Source: Adiantum capillus-veneris
Taxonomy: Eukaryota; Streptophyta; Polypodiopsida; Polypodiales; Pteridaceae
Assembly (NCBI GenBank): GCA_014529385.2
Contig: CM043943.1
Coordinates: forward strand, 156,734,747-156,798,746
Direction of reading: 5' to 3'
DNA length: 64,000 nucleotides
The stretch's first letter is position 1. Every line of letters starts with the position of its first letter. The notes beneath the pieces are model-generated. The model made no database searches, was not told where the DNA came from, and saw nothing but the letters and a program-made list of their open reading frames with translations. This document shows positions 12,877 to 23,537 of this stretch, piece after piece. Position numbers and translations under genes: made by a program.

Positions 12877-13098
12877 ACGTGGTAATACGTTCGGTTCAAG
12901 TGCTTGTATAGACTTCTCCTCAGTAATAAAGATACTATTACGGGTGGGGGACCAGCCCATCTTTTGGTCCCCAGTACTGTGTCGATCTTCTCACTCTCTA
13001 TCTCTCTCTCTATTTATTTCTCTCTATATCCTCTGGCTTCAGATAAATCCTATTTATCCGAATGTATTTTATATTGTTATGCGCTCCCGTTTGTGACA
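12877..13098 (+). mobile_element. Family F 5' LTR, 3' part
   Basis: 222 bp repeated with few changes at 15476-15697, starting ACGTGGTAATACGTTCGGTT and ending CTCCCGTTTGTGACA. It is followed after one base by a primer-binding site, so this is the right end of an LTR. Confidence 0.8.
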
Positions 13099-13099
13099 G

Positions 13100-13111
13100 T
13101 GGTATCAGAGC
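13100..13111 (+). other. Primer-binding site, tRNA-Met type
   Basis: TGGTATCAGAGC, one base after the LTR end. This is the standard 12-nt complement of plant initiator tRNA-Met used by many LTR retroelements. Confidence 0.9.
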
Positions 13112-13379
13112 ATGGTCTCCTCTCTTTCTCTGTAAAGGAGGACGACTCTGGGAAGATACGGGAAGAAGCCATGACAAGCCAAGAGAGAAGTAAGCAGGCG
13201 GAAACCTAAGTCCTGCAGGAAAAAGCTCGCAGAGTTGAAATTTTTATTTCTCTCTGCAAGAAGTCGACACAAGACTTGGAATTCTCTGAGAAGGCAACAA
13301 GAGCATGATGCTCAAGAACCTAGAGAATCCAAGGAGCAGAATGCTCGAGATCCTTCAGAATTCAAAAAATATCCATGAA

Positions 13380-13990
13380 CGTCAATCCAAAACTATAGCC
13401 ATGAAATCCCGTCATTCCGAGAAGGATATGAAGAAGGTCTCTAGACCTAGGAACACTTCCAATCAAGTTTGATACTTTTGACGGAAGGGAAGATGCCCCG
13501 AAAGCTACCGCTTTGATTCGACAAGTTTGAAGTTGCCTTTGCAAACGGCAATTTCTGAAAAAGCGTCGAAGATGAGGCATGTGATTAAACACCCCAAGGG
13601 GATTGCAAGTACTTGGTGGTATACCAAAGCTCTGCAAGGAACTTACAACAAGACTTGGATTCAATTCAAGGCTGAATTTTCCGACAAATTTTTTTTCCTC
13701 TACACTTTGAGGAAGGCATTCAAGAAGATTCGGATAGGTTTGCCCAATAGGAACACGAGTGAGTCAAAGCAAGAAGTGGTTCACTCTTGCCAAGGTAGCT
13801 CCACTCTCGATCCTCTTTGAGGAAGGAAAGATGAACAAATTTAACGAAGGACTTTTGCCCGAATTTTGTAAACGCATCTGCAAGATACTTTGCAGCAGAT
13901 GGTGGAGTCAACAATACAAGCTGAAAGTGTACACCTCAGTGTACATAGAATCTAATCCCCACAGTGGGACGGGAACCATTGAACACAGAA
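13380..13990 (+). pseudogene. Family F gag relic
   Basis: Reading across frames gives gag wording: LPIKFDTFDGREDAPKATAL, then IKHPKGIASTWWYTKALQGT and NKTWIQFKAEFSDKFF, the usual capsid pattern of a substrate-like D-G-x-E-D start, an A-x-x-W-[WY] middle and W-x-x-F-x-x-x-F. Stops and at least two frame changes break it. No protease, RT or integrase is readable between here and 15475, so the element is a remnant. Confidence 0.65.
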
Positions 13991-15475
13991 ACAATGAATT
14001 TTTGTTACCTCTCCTCGAAGGATACATTGCTATCTGGAGAAAGCTTGGAGTAAGGGAATTCAATCTAACTCGTGAGATTTTGAACAAAAGACCCTCGAAC
14101 TTTAAGTGAGAGGGCAGGTCTTTGATCAAAGTTAAATCTTTGAGGAACTCATAAACTGCGTATTGCTTTTATGCACAAGATATGCATATGTCTAACCAAG
14201 ACAATCACTCTCAAGTGTTTATGAGAGTAGAATTGAGTTGAAACATTGCTTTATGTGATGAATTGGTTTGCTCAGACATCCGGAAGGTCAACTATTGATC
14301 TCGTATCCGGTAGTTCACCAACAAATTACGTGCTATTGCGGGTAGGACGGCAGAAAGGAAGGAATCATTCCGAGATTTCAACCAAAGAGAAGCTTTCAGT
14401 AAGCCTGAGGACCTTATGAACCAACACCCCCTACCCGGTAAGGGAAGATATGGTAGTGCTTTTTGCACAAGTGAATGAACACTCTCTTTACGAGGGAAGG
14501 AACAAGCGACGACTACGGCCTGTGCTTGAGGAATCCAAGGATTAAAATCCTACATTATTTGATGAGCGGGTTTTGCTCTAAGATCGAGCCAAGTGATCGT
14601 CAAGTTGAGCGTCTTCGCTCTAAGGATCTTACGAAGGGAAGGTAATTTCCTAGGTTCACCGAAACTTTAACACAGCTTAAGAATTATGTCCACTTTTGAG
14701 TACATGGATAACACACGAAGATGCAGACCTATGCCAAGGAACTGGACAAGAGTTTGTTATACTCTCTTGAGCGTCTTTTTGCGCGCAAGAATATTCCGAC
14801 ACGAGAATCTCTATTTGGGATGTGTTTGGTAGAAGGAATTTGAGTTTCTCTACGGAGAAGAGGTTTTCCGATGGTCGTTGATCATTGAGTACGCTATGTG
14901 CCTTTACCATTACAATAGCAACTTTTGGTTGCGGTATATGTTTCTCCATGAGAAGGTCAAGTAGCATTTACACGTTGCTGGAATAAATTCGAACTATTAT
15001 GTTCGTAAGAATATAGTTCGCCAACCGTTTCAAAATGGTAAGAATTACATATGGGAGAACATCCTTGAGATTCAAAGAGGGTTCGCTCTATTGTGAACCG
15101 GGTTTGAACGTACGTTCAGAACATGTTGTGGCTAGAATCCTATCTGCCTGAGGTTGTGCAAATCGTCATTGATGCTCGCAAGGTGAATCATTTTTTTATG
15201 ATTTTGTAAGAAAGAGACGCTAATCGGCGTCGGGAAATCACTGCTGGTGGTAATAACTCGCAGGAGGAAACGATTGGAAGGAAGTGCTGTCGTGCACAAG
15301 GAATCTTCGGACTGGAACCGTTCGCCTACGTTGAGCGACAGCCCGAAACAAGAACCTTCTTTAATGTTATCGCAAACTCTGTTTGTGAAAGAAAGACATC
15401 GAGCTTAATGCTCTATGACTTGGGCATTCCCTATGTGGGAGGACACAAGAGGTTTAATACCCTCTAGGCTAACAG
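13991..15475 (+). other. Interior of family F element, no readable coding
   Basis: Short frames only (13908-14129 minus, 14677-14967 minus). No conserved domain recognised. Its position between two F LTR pieces makes it element interior. Confidence 0.4.
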
Positions 15476-15697
15476 ACGTGGTAATACGTTCGGTTCAAGT
15501 GCTTGCATAGACTTCTCCTCAGTAATAAAGATACTATTACGGGGGGGGGGGGACCAGCCCATCTTCTGGTCCCAGTACTGTGTCGATCTTCTCACTGTCT
15601 ATCTCTCTCTCTATTTATTTCTCTCTATATCCTCTGGCTTCAGATAAATCCTATTTATCCGAATGTATTTTATATTGTTATGCGCTCCCGTTTGACA
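15476..15697 (+). mobile_element. Family F 3' LTR, truncated copy
   Basis: Near-identical to 12877-13098, with a G-run expanded to 12 at about 15541-15552. It ends CGTTTGACA and abuts the inverted family D LTR. The LTR's left part is missing or not recognisable. Confidence 0.75.
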
Positions 15698-16468
15698 ATC
15701 GATCACCAAAACGCTGGTTTTGGGGCTCATTTCTGCTGATCTTTGTCACTGAAAATCTGCAGGTCTTAGCGTTGAAAACTGACGTTCTTTAGGGCTGAGA
15801 CTGTTGCTTCTATGGGGCTTAATGGGCTGAGGAAAAACGCTGAAATGGACCTGCTGAAATATCGCCAATGGTGAAATCTGTGGTGCTTGCTGAAATGAAA
15901 AACGCTAGGCTGAGGAATTCCTTGGCGATGAAGCCTACAAAAAACGCTATCTGACTAGTGGCGATGGTGCCTACTGAAAAACGCTAGTGTTGATGTGGAG
16001 GAAAAATGCTAGCATGGCAATCTTCTTGCTTGGAGGGGAAACCACCAAGGGGTTCTTGCTTGAGAAGTTGCCTGTTGAGCGGTGGAGCTCCTGCTGCCTC
16101 TTCTGCCAATTAGTGCTAGTCTAGGTTTGCTTATATACAAACTTACTCAATTTGCCCTACCTACTTTCCAACAAAAGTCACTGAAAAATAATAAGTGAAA
16201 AATGTCAAAAATAGGGAAAATAGGCTAAATGCACTGGAAAATTCCCCTAAAGAATTCTGATGGGAATGCTTATGATCATGCTGTGTGCAACCAGAGGATA
16301 TGCATCTACACTAAGTGTCTGGGCATGCACAGTCTGCGAACAGACTCACAAAAGTGTCAGTACACTTCTAAATCTAGACTGACTTCTAAATCTAGACTGA
16401 CTGGACTGACTGAACCCTTGTCATACTATAGCTTGTCCACGGACACATAGGGTTGGATGTGTCATGTG
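15698..16468 (-). mobile_element. Family D LTR, inverted copy D1, truncated
   Basis: Aligns block by block with 39560-40367. It shows many AAAACGCT and GCTGAAA motifs, then TGCCTCTTCTGCCA, TTTGCTTATATACAAACTTA, TTTCCAACAAAAGTCACT and the outer end GGATGTGTCATGTGACA. About 410 bp of the LTR's inner end is missing. It points away from the family D coding piece that follows, so it is not a normal 5' LTR for it. Confidence 0.8.
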
Positions 16469-16784
16469 ACACCTCTTTCAGGATGTGATATACTTTTAGG
16501 CATTCGACGGTTTCGTGAGCATAATCCTCTCATTGATTGGGCGGCTAATACGTTCACTTTCAATGCTATAAGGAACTCTCCCATTGTCATTCGTGGGGAG
16601 CAAGTTGTTCATTCTTCATCTCTCATTTCTAATGTGCGGGCGAAGATTGGAAGGATTCAGGAGAAGGAGACTCTTTCAATCTCCTCTTCTCCAGAGCAAG
16701 ACACATATGATTTGGATGATGATGACAAGCATGATGATAAGCATGATGATGAGCATGATGATTTGCATGATCAAGATGTGTTTC
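16469..16784 (+). pseudogene. Family D protease end and His/Asp-rich start (copy D2, left part)
   Basis: The translation SGCDILLGIRRFREHNPLID matches the protease C-terminal wording at 37950-38020 (VCDMILGIRWFRDCNPLIDW). Then come a linker with ETLSISSSPEQD and a run of DDDKHDDKHDDEHDDLHDQD. The protease active site is not present. The reading frame is cut at 16784 by element E and resumes at 21163. Confidence 0.8.
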
Positions 16785-17352
16785 TGTAGCTTGCTACAGT
16801 GTCACTTTCACAGGACACAGTTAGTACAGTTGGTCTAGGCTGGTTCACACTAGACGGACCCTCTAGACTCTCTGGCCTAGGGAGTGACACGTGGCAGGGT
16901 ACCGACGGTGGTCTAGTGGACCTCGTGGCCACAGGTCACCACATGGCTGACATTTATGAGCCGTTGGTGGCTCTTCATGGTGGTACATATGGTAGTAGCG
17001 GTTGGTGATCGTTATTATCTTCTTCACCTTTGGTCCAGCATCGTCGTCGAGAGCAGTGAGTCTATACACAGAGCACGTCTTCACCATCCCTGCACATCTG
17101 AGCCTCGACACCCCCATTGTACCTGTGAGTCCTGCGCTAGAGCTGAGTGTGCTGCCACGCCAGAGTTGTATCAGTCTTTGAGATAGTCGAGTCATATATT
17201 CTGGTCTTATGTTCTGGTCTGCTGTTGTGTCTTTGTGAGCTCTGTTGATGTCTATTGTTTCCTTTCTGTTCAGTCTGTTTGAGTGAGATTGTCACGCACA
17301 TTGCACTGAGGACCACCCACTGTAGAGAGCACGACACATTATCCACGCTACA
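16785..17352 (+). mobile_element. Element E 5' LTR
   Basis: 568 bp, starts TGTAGCTTGCTACAG, ends CCACGCTACA. Matches 20616-21162 throughout. It has about 30 bp (near 17058-17088) absent from the 3' LTR. Confidence 0.9.
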
Positions 17353-17363
17353 GGTGCTCTAAT

Positions 17364-17382
17364 TTTGGCGACCACGATGGGA
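17364..17382 (+). other. Possible primer-binding site of element E
   Basis: TTTGGCGACCACGATGGGA lies 11 bp after the LTR. It resembles the TGGCGCC/TGGCGAC-type primer sites of plant gypsy elements rather than the tRNA-Met type. The tRNA is not identified and the offset is larger than usual. Confidence 0.4.
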
Positions 17383-17657
17383 TCTCAAAGGAAGTCTCAC
17401 TCTTGTGGAGATAAAATCGTGAAGCTAATCGATTGTTACCGGGCTCCGCACACTTGCTTACACTGTGTAGATAGTCTGCAAGTCTGGTCCAAGTCCTAGT
17501 CCTAATCCCTGATCCTTGGTCTTTGGTCCTTGTCTAGTCCTCGCCCTGGTCCAGCCCTCCTCGTCCTGCCAGCTAGGTGGTCTAGTCACTGGTCCTGGAC
17601 TAGGTGGTCTAGTCACTATCCTCACTTGTTCTGTGTTAGACCTGTGTTGTTCACTGC

Positions 17658-19935
17658 ATGACACATACAAGGCGGTCAGTTGAGCGTCAATGCGCACTAC
17701 TGAGCCCTCTGAAGCACTATAACAGAAGACGCCCTGTGGTATCTAGTAGAAGTCCACTAACCTCATCAACCATACCTCCACATACAACATCTCCCATTCC
17801 TTCATCCCCCATTCCTTCATTCCCCATTCCTTCATCCGGTTCCACATCTTCAAGATCACCTTCTCCAGTAAAGCTCTCTCCTATTCTGCTACAGCAGGCT
17901 ATTGAGCAACAGGCTCAACAAGGGTCCATGGAGGCGTTGGCTAGTGTGTTGGCTAAGGTAAACCACCTTCAAAGGACTCTCCTCGGAAGATGCGGACGAC
18001 CATGCACAGAGGTTCGTATCTCTCTGTAGAGGACGTGGTCTTAACAGGGAAGATGCTTATCTGGTACTTTTTCCATCCACCTTGGACGGCTTAGCAGACA
18101 AATGGTACAGCCAATTTGCAGAGAATCATTTTGCAACTTGGACAGACTTAAGACAACAGTTCTGTGCAGCTTTTAGGTCGGGCGACTACCAAGAGAAAGT
18201 ATTGGATGAGTTGGCCAACATGGTGCTCCAGCCAGAGGAGACTTTTGCAGAGCTTATGACCAAAACCAAGTCTCTGGTTGCCAAGCTTCCCCAGCAACCC
18301 GGTGAATTCATGGTTAAGAAGTGGGTGGAGAAGGCGCTTCCAAAAACCTCTCAGCAAAAACTCCGAGAGAGCCTCCGACCTAACGCCACTCTGGAGGAAT
18401 TCATCGCAGCTGCTACTAGAATAGAGGGGGCTAGGAAGCTGTTCAACAACTCTCCTCACATAGATACTCCCTCTGTGTTCTCGAAAGGTAGTCCTGCTGA
18501 TCCTTTGACTTCCTTGCGCAGGGAACTCGAAGCCCTCAAACTACAACGCGCCCTCCAAGAAGAGAAATCAATCTCTCTTAGACAAGAGAAACCATCGCAC
18601 CTTGAGGCTTTGGATCAAATCAAAAGAGAACTAGAAGAGCTTCGGTCTCAGCAGGAGACTAAAGCTATGGTATGGTGCAGCTCTTGTCGCTCTCCTGGAC
18701 ATCCTCCACAGGACTGTCCCCTTCGGGCTTGTTGCCACTTCTGCGAAAAATTTGGGCACGAAGATAAGGACTGTTACTACATCAAAGGATTGCGGCAAAT
18801 ACAACAAAATCTAGGTCCTTCTCTCCAACAAGGGCTAGCACCTACATCCAACATGGTCTCACCCTATGGCCATCAAAACCCGTTGCCTCCTCTGCTGACA
18901 ATACCCCCTATGCAGCAAGGTATGCACAACAACTTTGCACCTCACAGCTTTTATCATGCCAATACTCCCTCAGTTCCCCAAAGCTTCTACACCTCAACCT
19001 CCAGCACCATGCAGCAACAAGAGCAGCGACCACCTCGTCCCCCGTTTCGTCCGTCTAATCGGCCAATCTTATGCTACAAATGCGGTGAATATGGGCATTA
19101 CCAAAGTAAGTGCCCTTTACCTGAAGGGTCTCCTCCTTGCAGACATTGTCCGAAGTCTAAGAACCACTACAGTAAAGATTGTCCCAAACAAAGGGCATCC
19201 TCATCTTCAGGCCCAAATCAAAATCAACAAGAGTTTACATTCCCGAAAATCAATCTAATCACAGTGAACACCACCCCTCAGCCAGCATCTGCTACACATA
19301 CAATTCAGCCACAACAAACGGCAGAGCCTACTGGGGTGCTCACTCGAGCACAAAGAGCAACCCTGGGTTTAAGTTTCCCAACGGGACCATCCTGTCCAAC
19401 CCTTCCGCAACCTGTTCAAAATGTCGCACCTGTAAGTGGTGCAAAGAATAGGCCAATCTCTATGCTTTCGGACATTGATGGAGCTTTCCTGGCAGCAGTA
19501 GCTGACTTGCAACAGGTCAAAGTTTCCGAGAAGGCCCAGGTTGTAGGAGCTAGGCCCATAGCAGAAGCAATCTTGAAGAACACCTTTCAGCAAGTGTCTC
19601 TTTATGAGATGCTCCGGCTAGATGCAACCCTTAGAAGTGACACCCTCTTAATAATTCAGTCTTTGTACCCTGGTACAAGGCCTAGTGGCGAGCACCTACC
19701 TGTGCAGCCCTTGGAGTCCTACGTGATTTCATATCCAGCTGCTCCCCTCACCGACTATAAAAGTCCACGTCTTACTGTATCTATTCTTGGGCATCAATTC
19801 TCAGGTGTCATAGTGGATGGGGAGTATGGAATCAATCTAATGCCCAAATTTACCATGTCAGCCTTAGATCTGCAGCCTACTCGCCCTCGCCCCCTCACCT
19901 ACCCACTCGCCCTAGTCCCTCCCCCTCGCCCCTAG
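17658..19935 (+). pseudogene. Element E gag-protease with four zinc knuckles
   Basis: The N-terminal part (17658 to about 17965) is Ser/Pro-rich. It is joined by a frame change to capsid sequence (GLSSEDADDHAQRFVSLCRG, then GLADKWYSQF and WTDLRQQFCAAF), and the frame stays open from 18082 to 19935 (617 codons). In that frame, residues 155-190 look like a coiled coil. Four CCHC-type knuckles follow: CSSCRSPGHPPQDC (about 198), CHFCEKFGHEDKDC (about 218), CYKCGEYGHYQSKC (about 330) and CRHCPKSKNHYSKDC (about 352, spacing one longer). VIVDGEYGINLMP near residue 576 resembles a retropepsin site with D-G where D-S/T-G is usual. The frame ends in a C-rich minisatellite, which probably replaced the rest. 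Confidence 0.8.
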
Positions 19936-20345
19936 TCCCTCCACCTCACCCCCTACCCCTCGCCCTCGCCCTCGCCCGCACTACCCCTAGCCCTAGTCCT
20001 ACTCCCTCGCCTCCTACCCCCTTTCCCCCTCGCCTCGCCCTAGTCCCTCCCCCTCCCCCTCCCCCCTCGCCCCTACCGGGTACCCACCCTCTCCCTTCCC
20101 CTCACCCCTACCCACCCCCTCACTCCCTCTCGCCCCTACCCTCCCCCTCCCCGCTCGCCCCTACCCACCCTCTCCCTTCCCCTCCCCCCTACCCACCCTC
20201 TCCCTTCCCCTCGCCCCTACCCTCCCCCTACTCGCCCCTACCCACCCCTCTCTGCCCTCGCCCCTATCTAGCCCCCCAACCACCCCTTTCCCCCTCGCCC
20301 CTACCTAGTCTCTCCTCCCCCTCCCTCACCCCTACCTAGCTACCT
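19870..20345. repeat. C-rich minisatellite inside element E
   Basis: Almost no G or A for 470 bp. Variable units such as CCCTCGCCCCTA, CCCTACCCACCCT and CCCTTCCCCT recur. It supplies the Pro/Leu/Arg-rich end of the gag-protease frame. Confidence 0.9.
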
Positions 20346-20615
20346 AGTGAGCATATCACTTTGCTGTGGTGGAGCCTCATCTTGTTCCAGTTGGGATTCT
20401 TGGACTATGCAATCATATTGGGTTCTTGCCTATTCAAAGGCTTAAGGCGTTGCAAGCAATACAGTGTTTTACTCCACTTTTGAGGCATGTAAGGTCATGG
20501 TTGGGCCTAGCAGCTGCTTCAAGAAATGTACGGATGCAGCACCTAGTGCTTTTCTTTCACAGTTTTTTCAGTATTCCTCTCACCGAGACGGTGAGCGGTC
20601 TTGTGGCGGGCAACC

Positions 20616-21162
20616 TGTAGCCTGCTACAGTGTCACTTTCACAGGACACAGTTAGTACAATTGGTCTAGGCTGGTTCACACTCGACGGACCCTCTGGACC
20701 CTTTGGCCTAGGGAGTGACACGTGGCAGGGTACCGACGGTGGTACGGTGGTCTAGTGGACCTCGTGGCCAGGTCACCACATGGCTGACATTTATGAGCCG
20801 TTGGTGGCTCTTCATGGTGGTACATATGAGTAGTAGCGGTTGGTGATCGTTATCATCTTCTTCACCTTTGGTCCAGCATCGTCGTCGAGAGCAGAATCCC
20901 TGCACATCTGAGCCTCGACACCCCTATTGTACCTGTGAGTCCTGGGCTGGAGCTGAGTGTGCTGCCACGCCAGAGTTGTATCAGTCTTTGATATAGTCGA
21001 GTCATAAGTTCTGGTCTTATGTTATGGTCTGCTGTTGTGTCTTTGTGAGCTCTGTTGATGTCTATTGTTTCCTTTCTGTTCAGTCTGTTTGAGTGAGATT
21101 GTCACGCACATTGCACTGAGGACCACCCACTGTAGAGAGCACGACACATTATCCGCGCTACA
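20616..21162 (+). mobile_element. Element E 3' LTR
   Basis: 547 bp, starts TGTAGCCTGCTACAG, ends CCGCGCTACA. It carries a small duplication (GGTGGTACGGTGG) near 20740 and lacks about 30 bp present in the 5' LTR. Confidence 0.9.
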
Positions 21163-22069
21163 ATTTCTCACAAGCATGATGATTTGCAGGAAGATGATGT
21201 GATTGTTCACCAGGATGATGGTTTAGTACATGCTTTTGCTAGCGAAGCTAACCTCGTTGCAGATTCTATCGATCATGACCAGCCGATCTTGGCTCTCGAG
21301 TCAAGGTCCATAGAACCCCCACGAGAAGTATAATGCGTTTCAGTGATTAGTCAGCACGCATTGTTCGAGTGTTTCATTCGTGATTGTTTCCTATATTTTA
21401 GTCAACGTCTTTATGTGATCCCTTTTCATAGGCATGCCATATTGTACGTTGAGCACGATTCGCTCATGAATGAGCACAGATGTATGGGGATTTCTCATGA
21501 AAAGCTGAAAAGTATACATTCAAGGAAGTCACATTCTATGTCTCTTCCTTGGTACGACACGGTCGAAGAAAGAGCACAAGAAGGATTGAGCATCAAGCAT
21601 CGGTATGTCCATTGTGATTTGCCACAGTTAGATTGATTTAGATCAAAAAGTCAAGATTCGATCTCATTGTTTGCGTGTGTTTGATGAACGGTTTGGCACT
21701 CCGTCTCTATGTTCATCTACATTGCATGCACAGGCTCTACAGAAGCGTAGTATTTTTCCAGTCACTTTACATGGAATGGGTATGTTCATGTTTTTGTGTT
21801 GGAAGTGTTTCATGAATTTTCATCCTCGGAGATTCTTGAAGATGGTAGACGCACGACTCTCGACGAAGTTGAAGCATTGAAGGAGCCACAGAAGACTTTG
21901 TGCCGCTTTCGGCGCGGCCAAAAGAAGCAAGCGTTGCAGACCTTTATAAAGTTCAAGTATCGCATGACCCACGCATCATAGTGGGCCGGCAAAGAGTCTT
22001 TTCCATGATTTCGAATGCTATTGGCGATCTCCCTCGACGCCATACAGTCTAGTACCAGTACCTCACTTT
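21163..22069 (+). pseudogene. Family D accessory ORF, copy D2, right part
   Basis: Continues the family D reading after element E: SHKHDDLQEDDVIVHQDD, then FECFIRDCFLYFSQRLYVIP and later blocks, collinear with 33000-33860. Premature stops (for example TAA at about 21332 and TGA at about 21634) break it. A polypurine tract, GAAAAGGACGGGA (22070-22082), separates it from the 3' LTR, so this ORF sits at the very 3' end of the element. The protein is not a family I recognise. Confidence 0.7.
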
Positions 22070-22082
22070 GAAAAGGACGGGA

Positions 22083-22494
22083 TGTCACGTGACACATCCA
22101 ACCCTATGTGTCCGTGGACAAGCTACAGCACGACAAGGGTTCAGTTCAATCCATTCAGTCTAGCTTAGGAAGTGTTCTGACACTTTTGTGAGTCTGTTCG
22201 CAAACCGTGCATGTCTAGGCACTTAGAGTAGATGCATATCCTCAGCATTACCATCAGAATCCATCACGAGTAATTTCCAGTGCACAGAACCCATTTTCCC
22301 TATTTTAGCCATTTTTCACTTATTATTTTTAAGTGACTTTTGTTGGGAACTAAGTAGGGCAAATTAGCCAAGGAAATATAAAAGGAAACCCTAGCGCTAG
22401 TATAAAAGGAAATATAAAAGGAAACCCTAGCGCTAGTATTTCTGGCAGAAGAGGAAGGAGAGCAAGAGGCACCCAGTGCATTAGGCCCTCTCGA
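22083..22494 (+). mobile_element. Family D 3' LTR (D2), first part
   Basis: Begins TGTCACGTGACACATCCAAC immediately after the polypurine tract and matches 33879 onward. It is interrupted at 22494 by Copia element C and resumes at 27979. A 30-bp unit with AAACCCTAGCGCTAGTAT is duplicated at 22385-22440. Confidence 0.85.
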
Positions 22495-22760
22495 TGTTGG
22501 GTTAAAGGCCTAAATAACCCCTTTTTGTACATTTTTATACTTTGTCCAAGTTCATATTGAACCTGGACACATTTTTAAAAGGTCACTTATAATAAAAGTG
22601 GAAAAACCCAAAACTCACTTATTGAGTTTTCCCCAAAAAAGTGAGCCCTCTGTCTTCTGCTACCGCTTCCTCTCCTGCTGGCCTTCGCCTCCCCTCTCTG
22701 CACACACACTGCACTTCCTCGCGTGCTCTTTTTCTTGCACACATCGCCGCGCGCTCATCA
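22495..22760 (+). mobile_element. Element C 5' LTR
   Basis: Starts TGTTGGGTTAAAGGCCT, ends GCGCGCTCATCA. Matches 27719-27978. Confidence 0.93.
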
Positions 22761-22762
22761 AC

Positions 22763-22774
22763 TGGTATCATAGC
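22763..22774 (+). other. Element C primer-binding site
   Basis: TGGTATCATAGC, two bases after the LTR; one mismatch from the tRNA-Met-type TGGTATCAGAGC. Confidence 0.85.
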
Positions 22775-23537
22775 CTCGATTAGGGTTTGCCCCAAACCTG
22801 CAAACGCTGAATTTCAGCCAAGAAGGTCAACTTTCACACGAGATTTTGCAATTTCGTCGCCAAAGGACTCGTCCCCGGACACTAGAGAGCTCCCGACAAC
22901 CCAAATTGACCCAAAGCAAGCTGAAATTAGGTCAAAAACAGGAAATTACAGGTTATGACAGCGAAAATGCAGGTTTTGCAAATGATGTATTAAGGTGTGG
23001 GAATACTTTTGCTAAGTTCCCGCTACCCGAAAACCCTGAAATTGCCGAAAAACAAGCCCTAAAACAAGTGTTTTAAGCAAATTTCAGATTTGCGCAGGTT
23101 TTTGCAAGTGTTTTTATGGTGCGATTACATTCGGGAAAGTGCAAATTGATGCAATCTACGCACATTTGACAAATTTTGTCGATGTATGACTATTTGTGGC
23201 TCAATTTCATGCAATTTTGATGCTACAAATTGGGGCTTTTGCACTTACATGCTTCTAAAGGCTGTGTATTAGTCTTATGTATGTCTTCTGAGGCTAAAAA
23301 CAACTAAATTTGTTGTTTTCGAGTACAAATTCTCTCGCTGAAATTTCCTACGCATAAATTTCAGAAATTGAATTTTCTGCCAAATCGACCTATTTTGCCC
23401 CAAATTGCTCCTGTGACCATTTGGAGCTGTAGTGCACATCTCTGTGAGGCTATACTCCGATTTTTGCGCATTTTGCCCAAAAATTCAACGTATTATCCCT
23501 CTTATTTTGTGCAACTACGGCCTCATCTTCTTCGGAT

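Larger units (their letters stand above)
16785..21162 (+). mobile_element. LTR element E, gag-protease only, inserted in family D
   Basis: Complete 4.4-kb element with direct LTRs whose ends are TGTAGC and GCTACA. The flanks are GTTTC on the left and ATTTC on the right, so the expected 5-bp target duplication has one mismatch. The undisturbed site is seen in the family D copy at 32911-32920 (CTGATTTCTC), which confirms the insertion. The 3.26-kb interior holds gag and a protease-like region but no RT, RNase H or integrase. It must have depended on another element for copying. Confidence 0.88.

Noticed and set aside
12010-12899. Stack of overlapping frames on both strands
   Set aside because: Falls in the probable LTR of family F; no frame has motifs and they overlap antisense.
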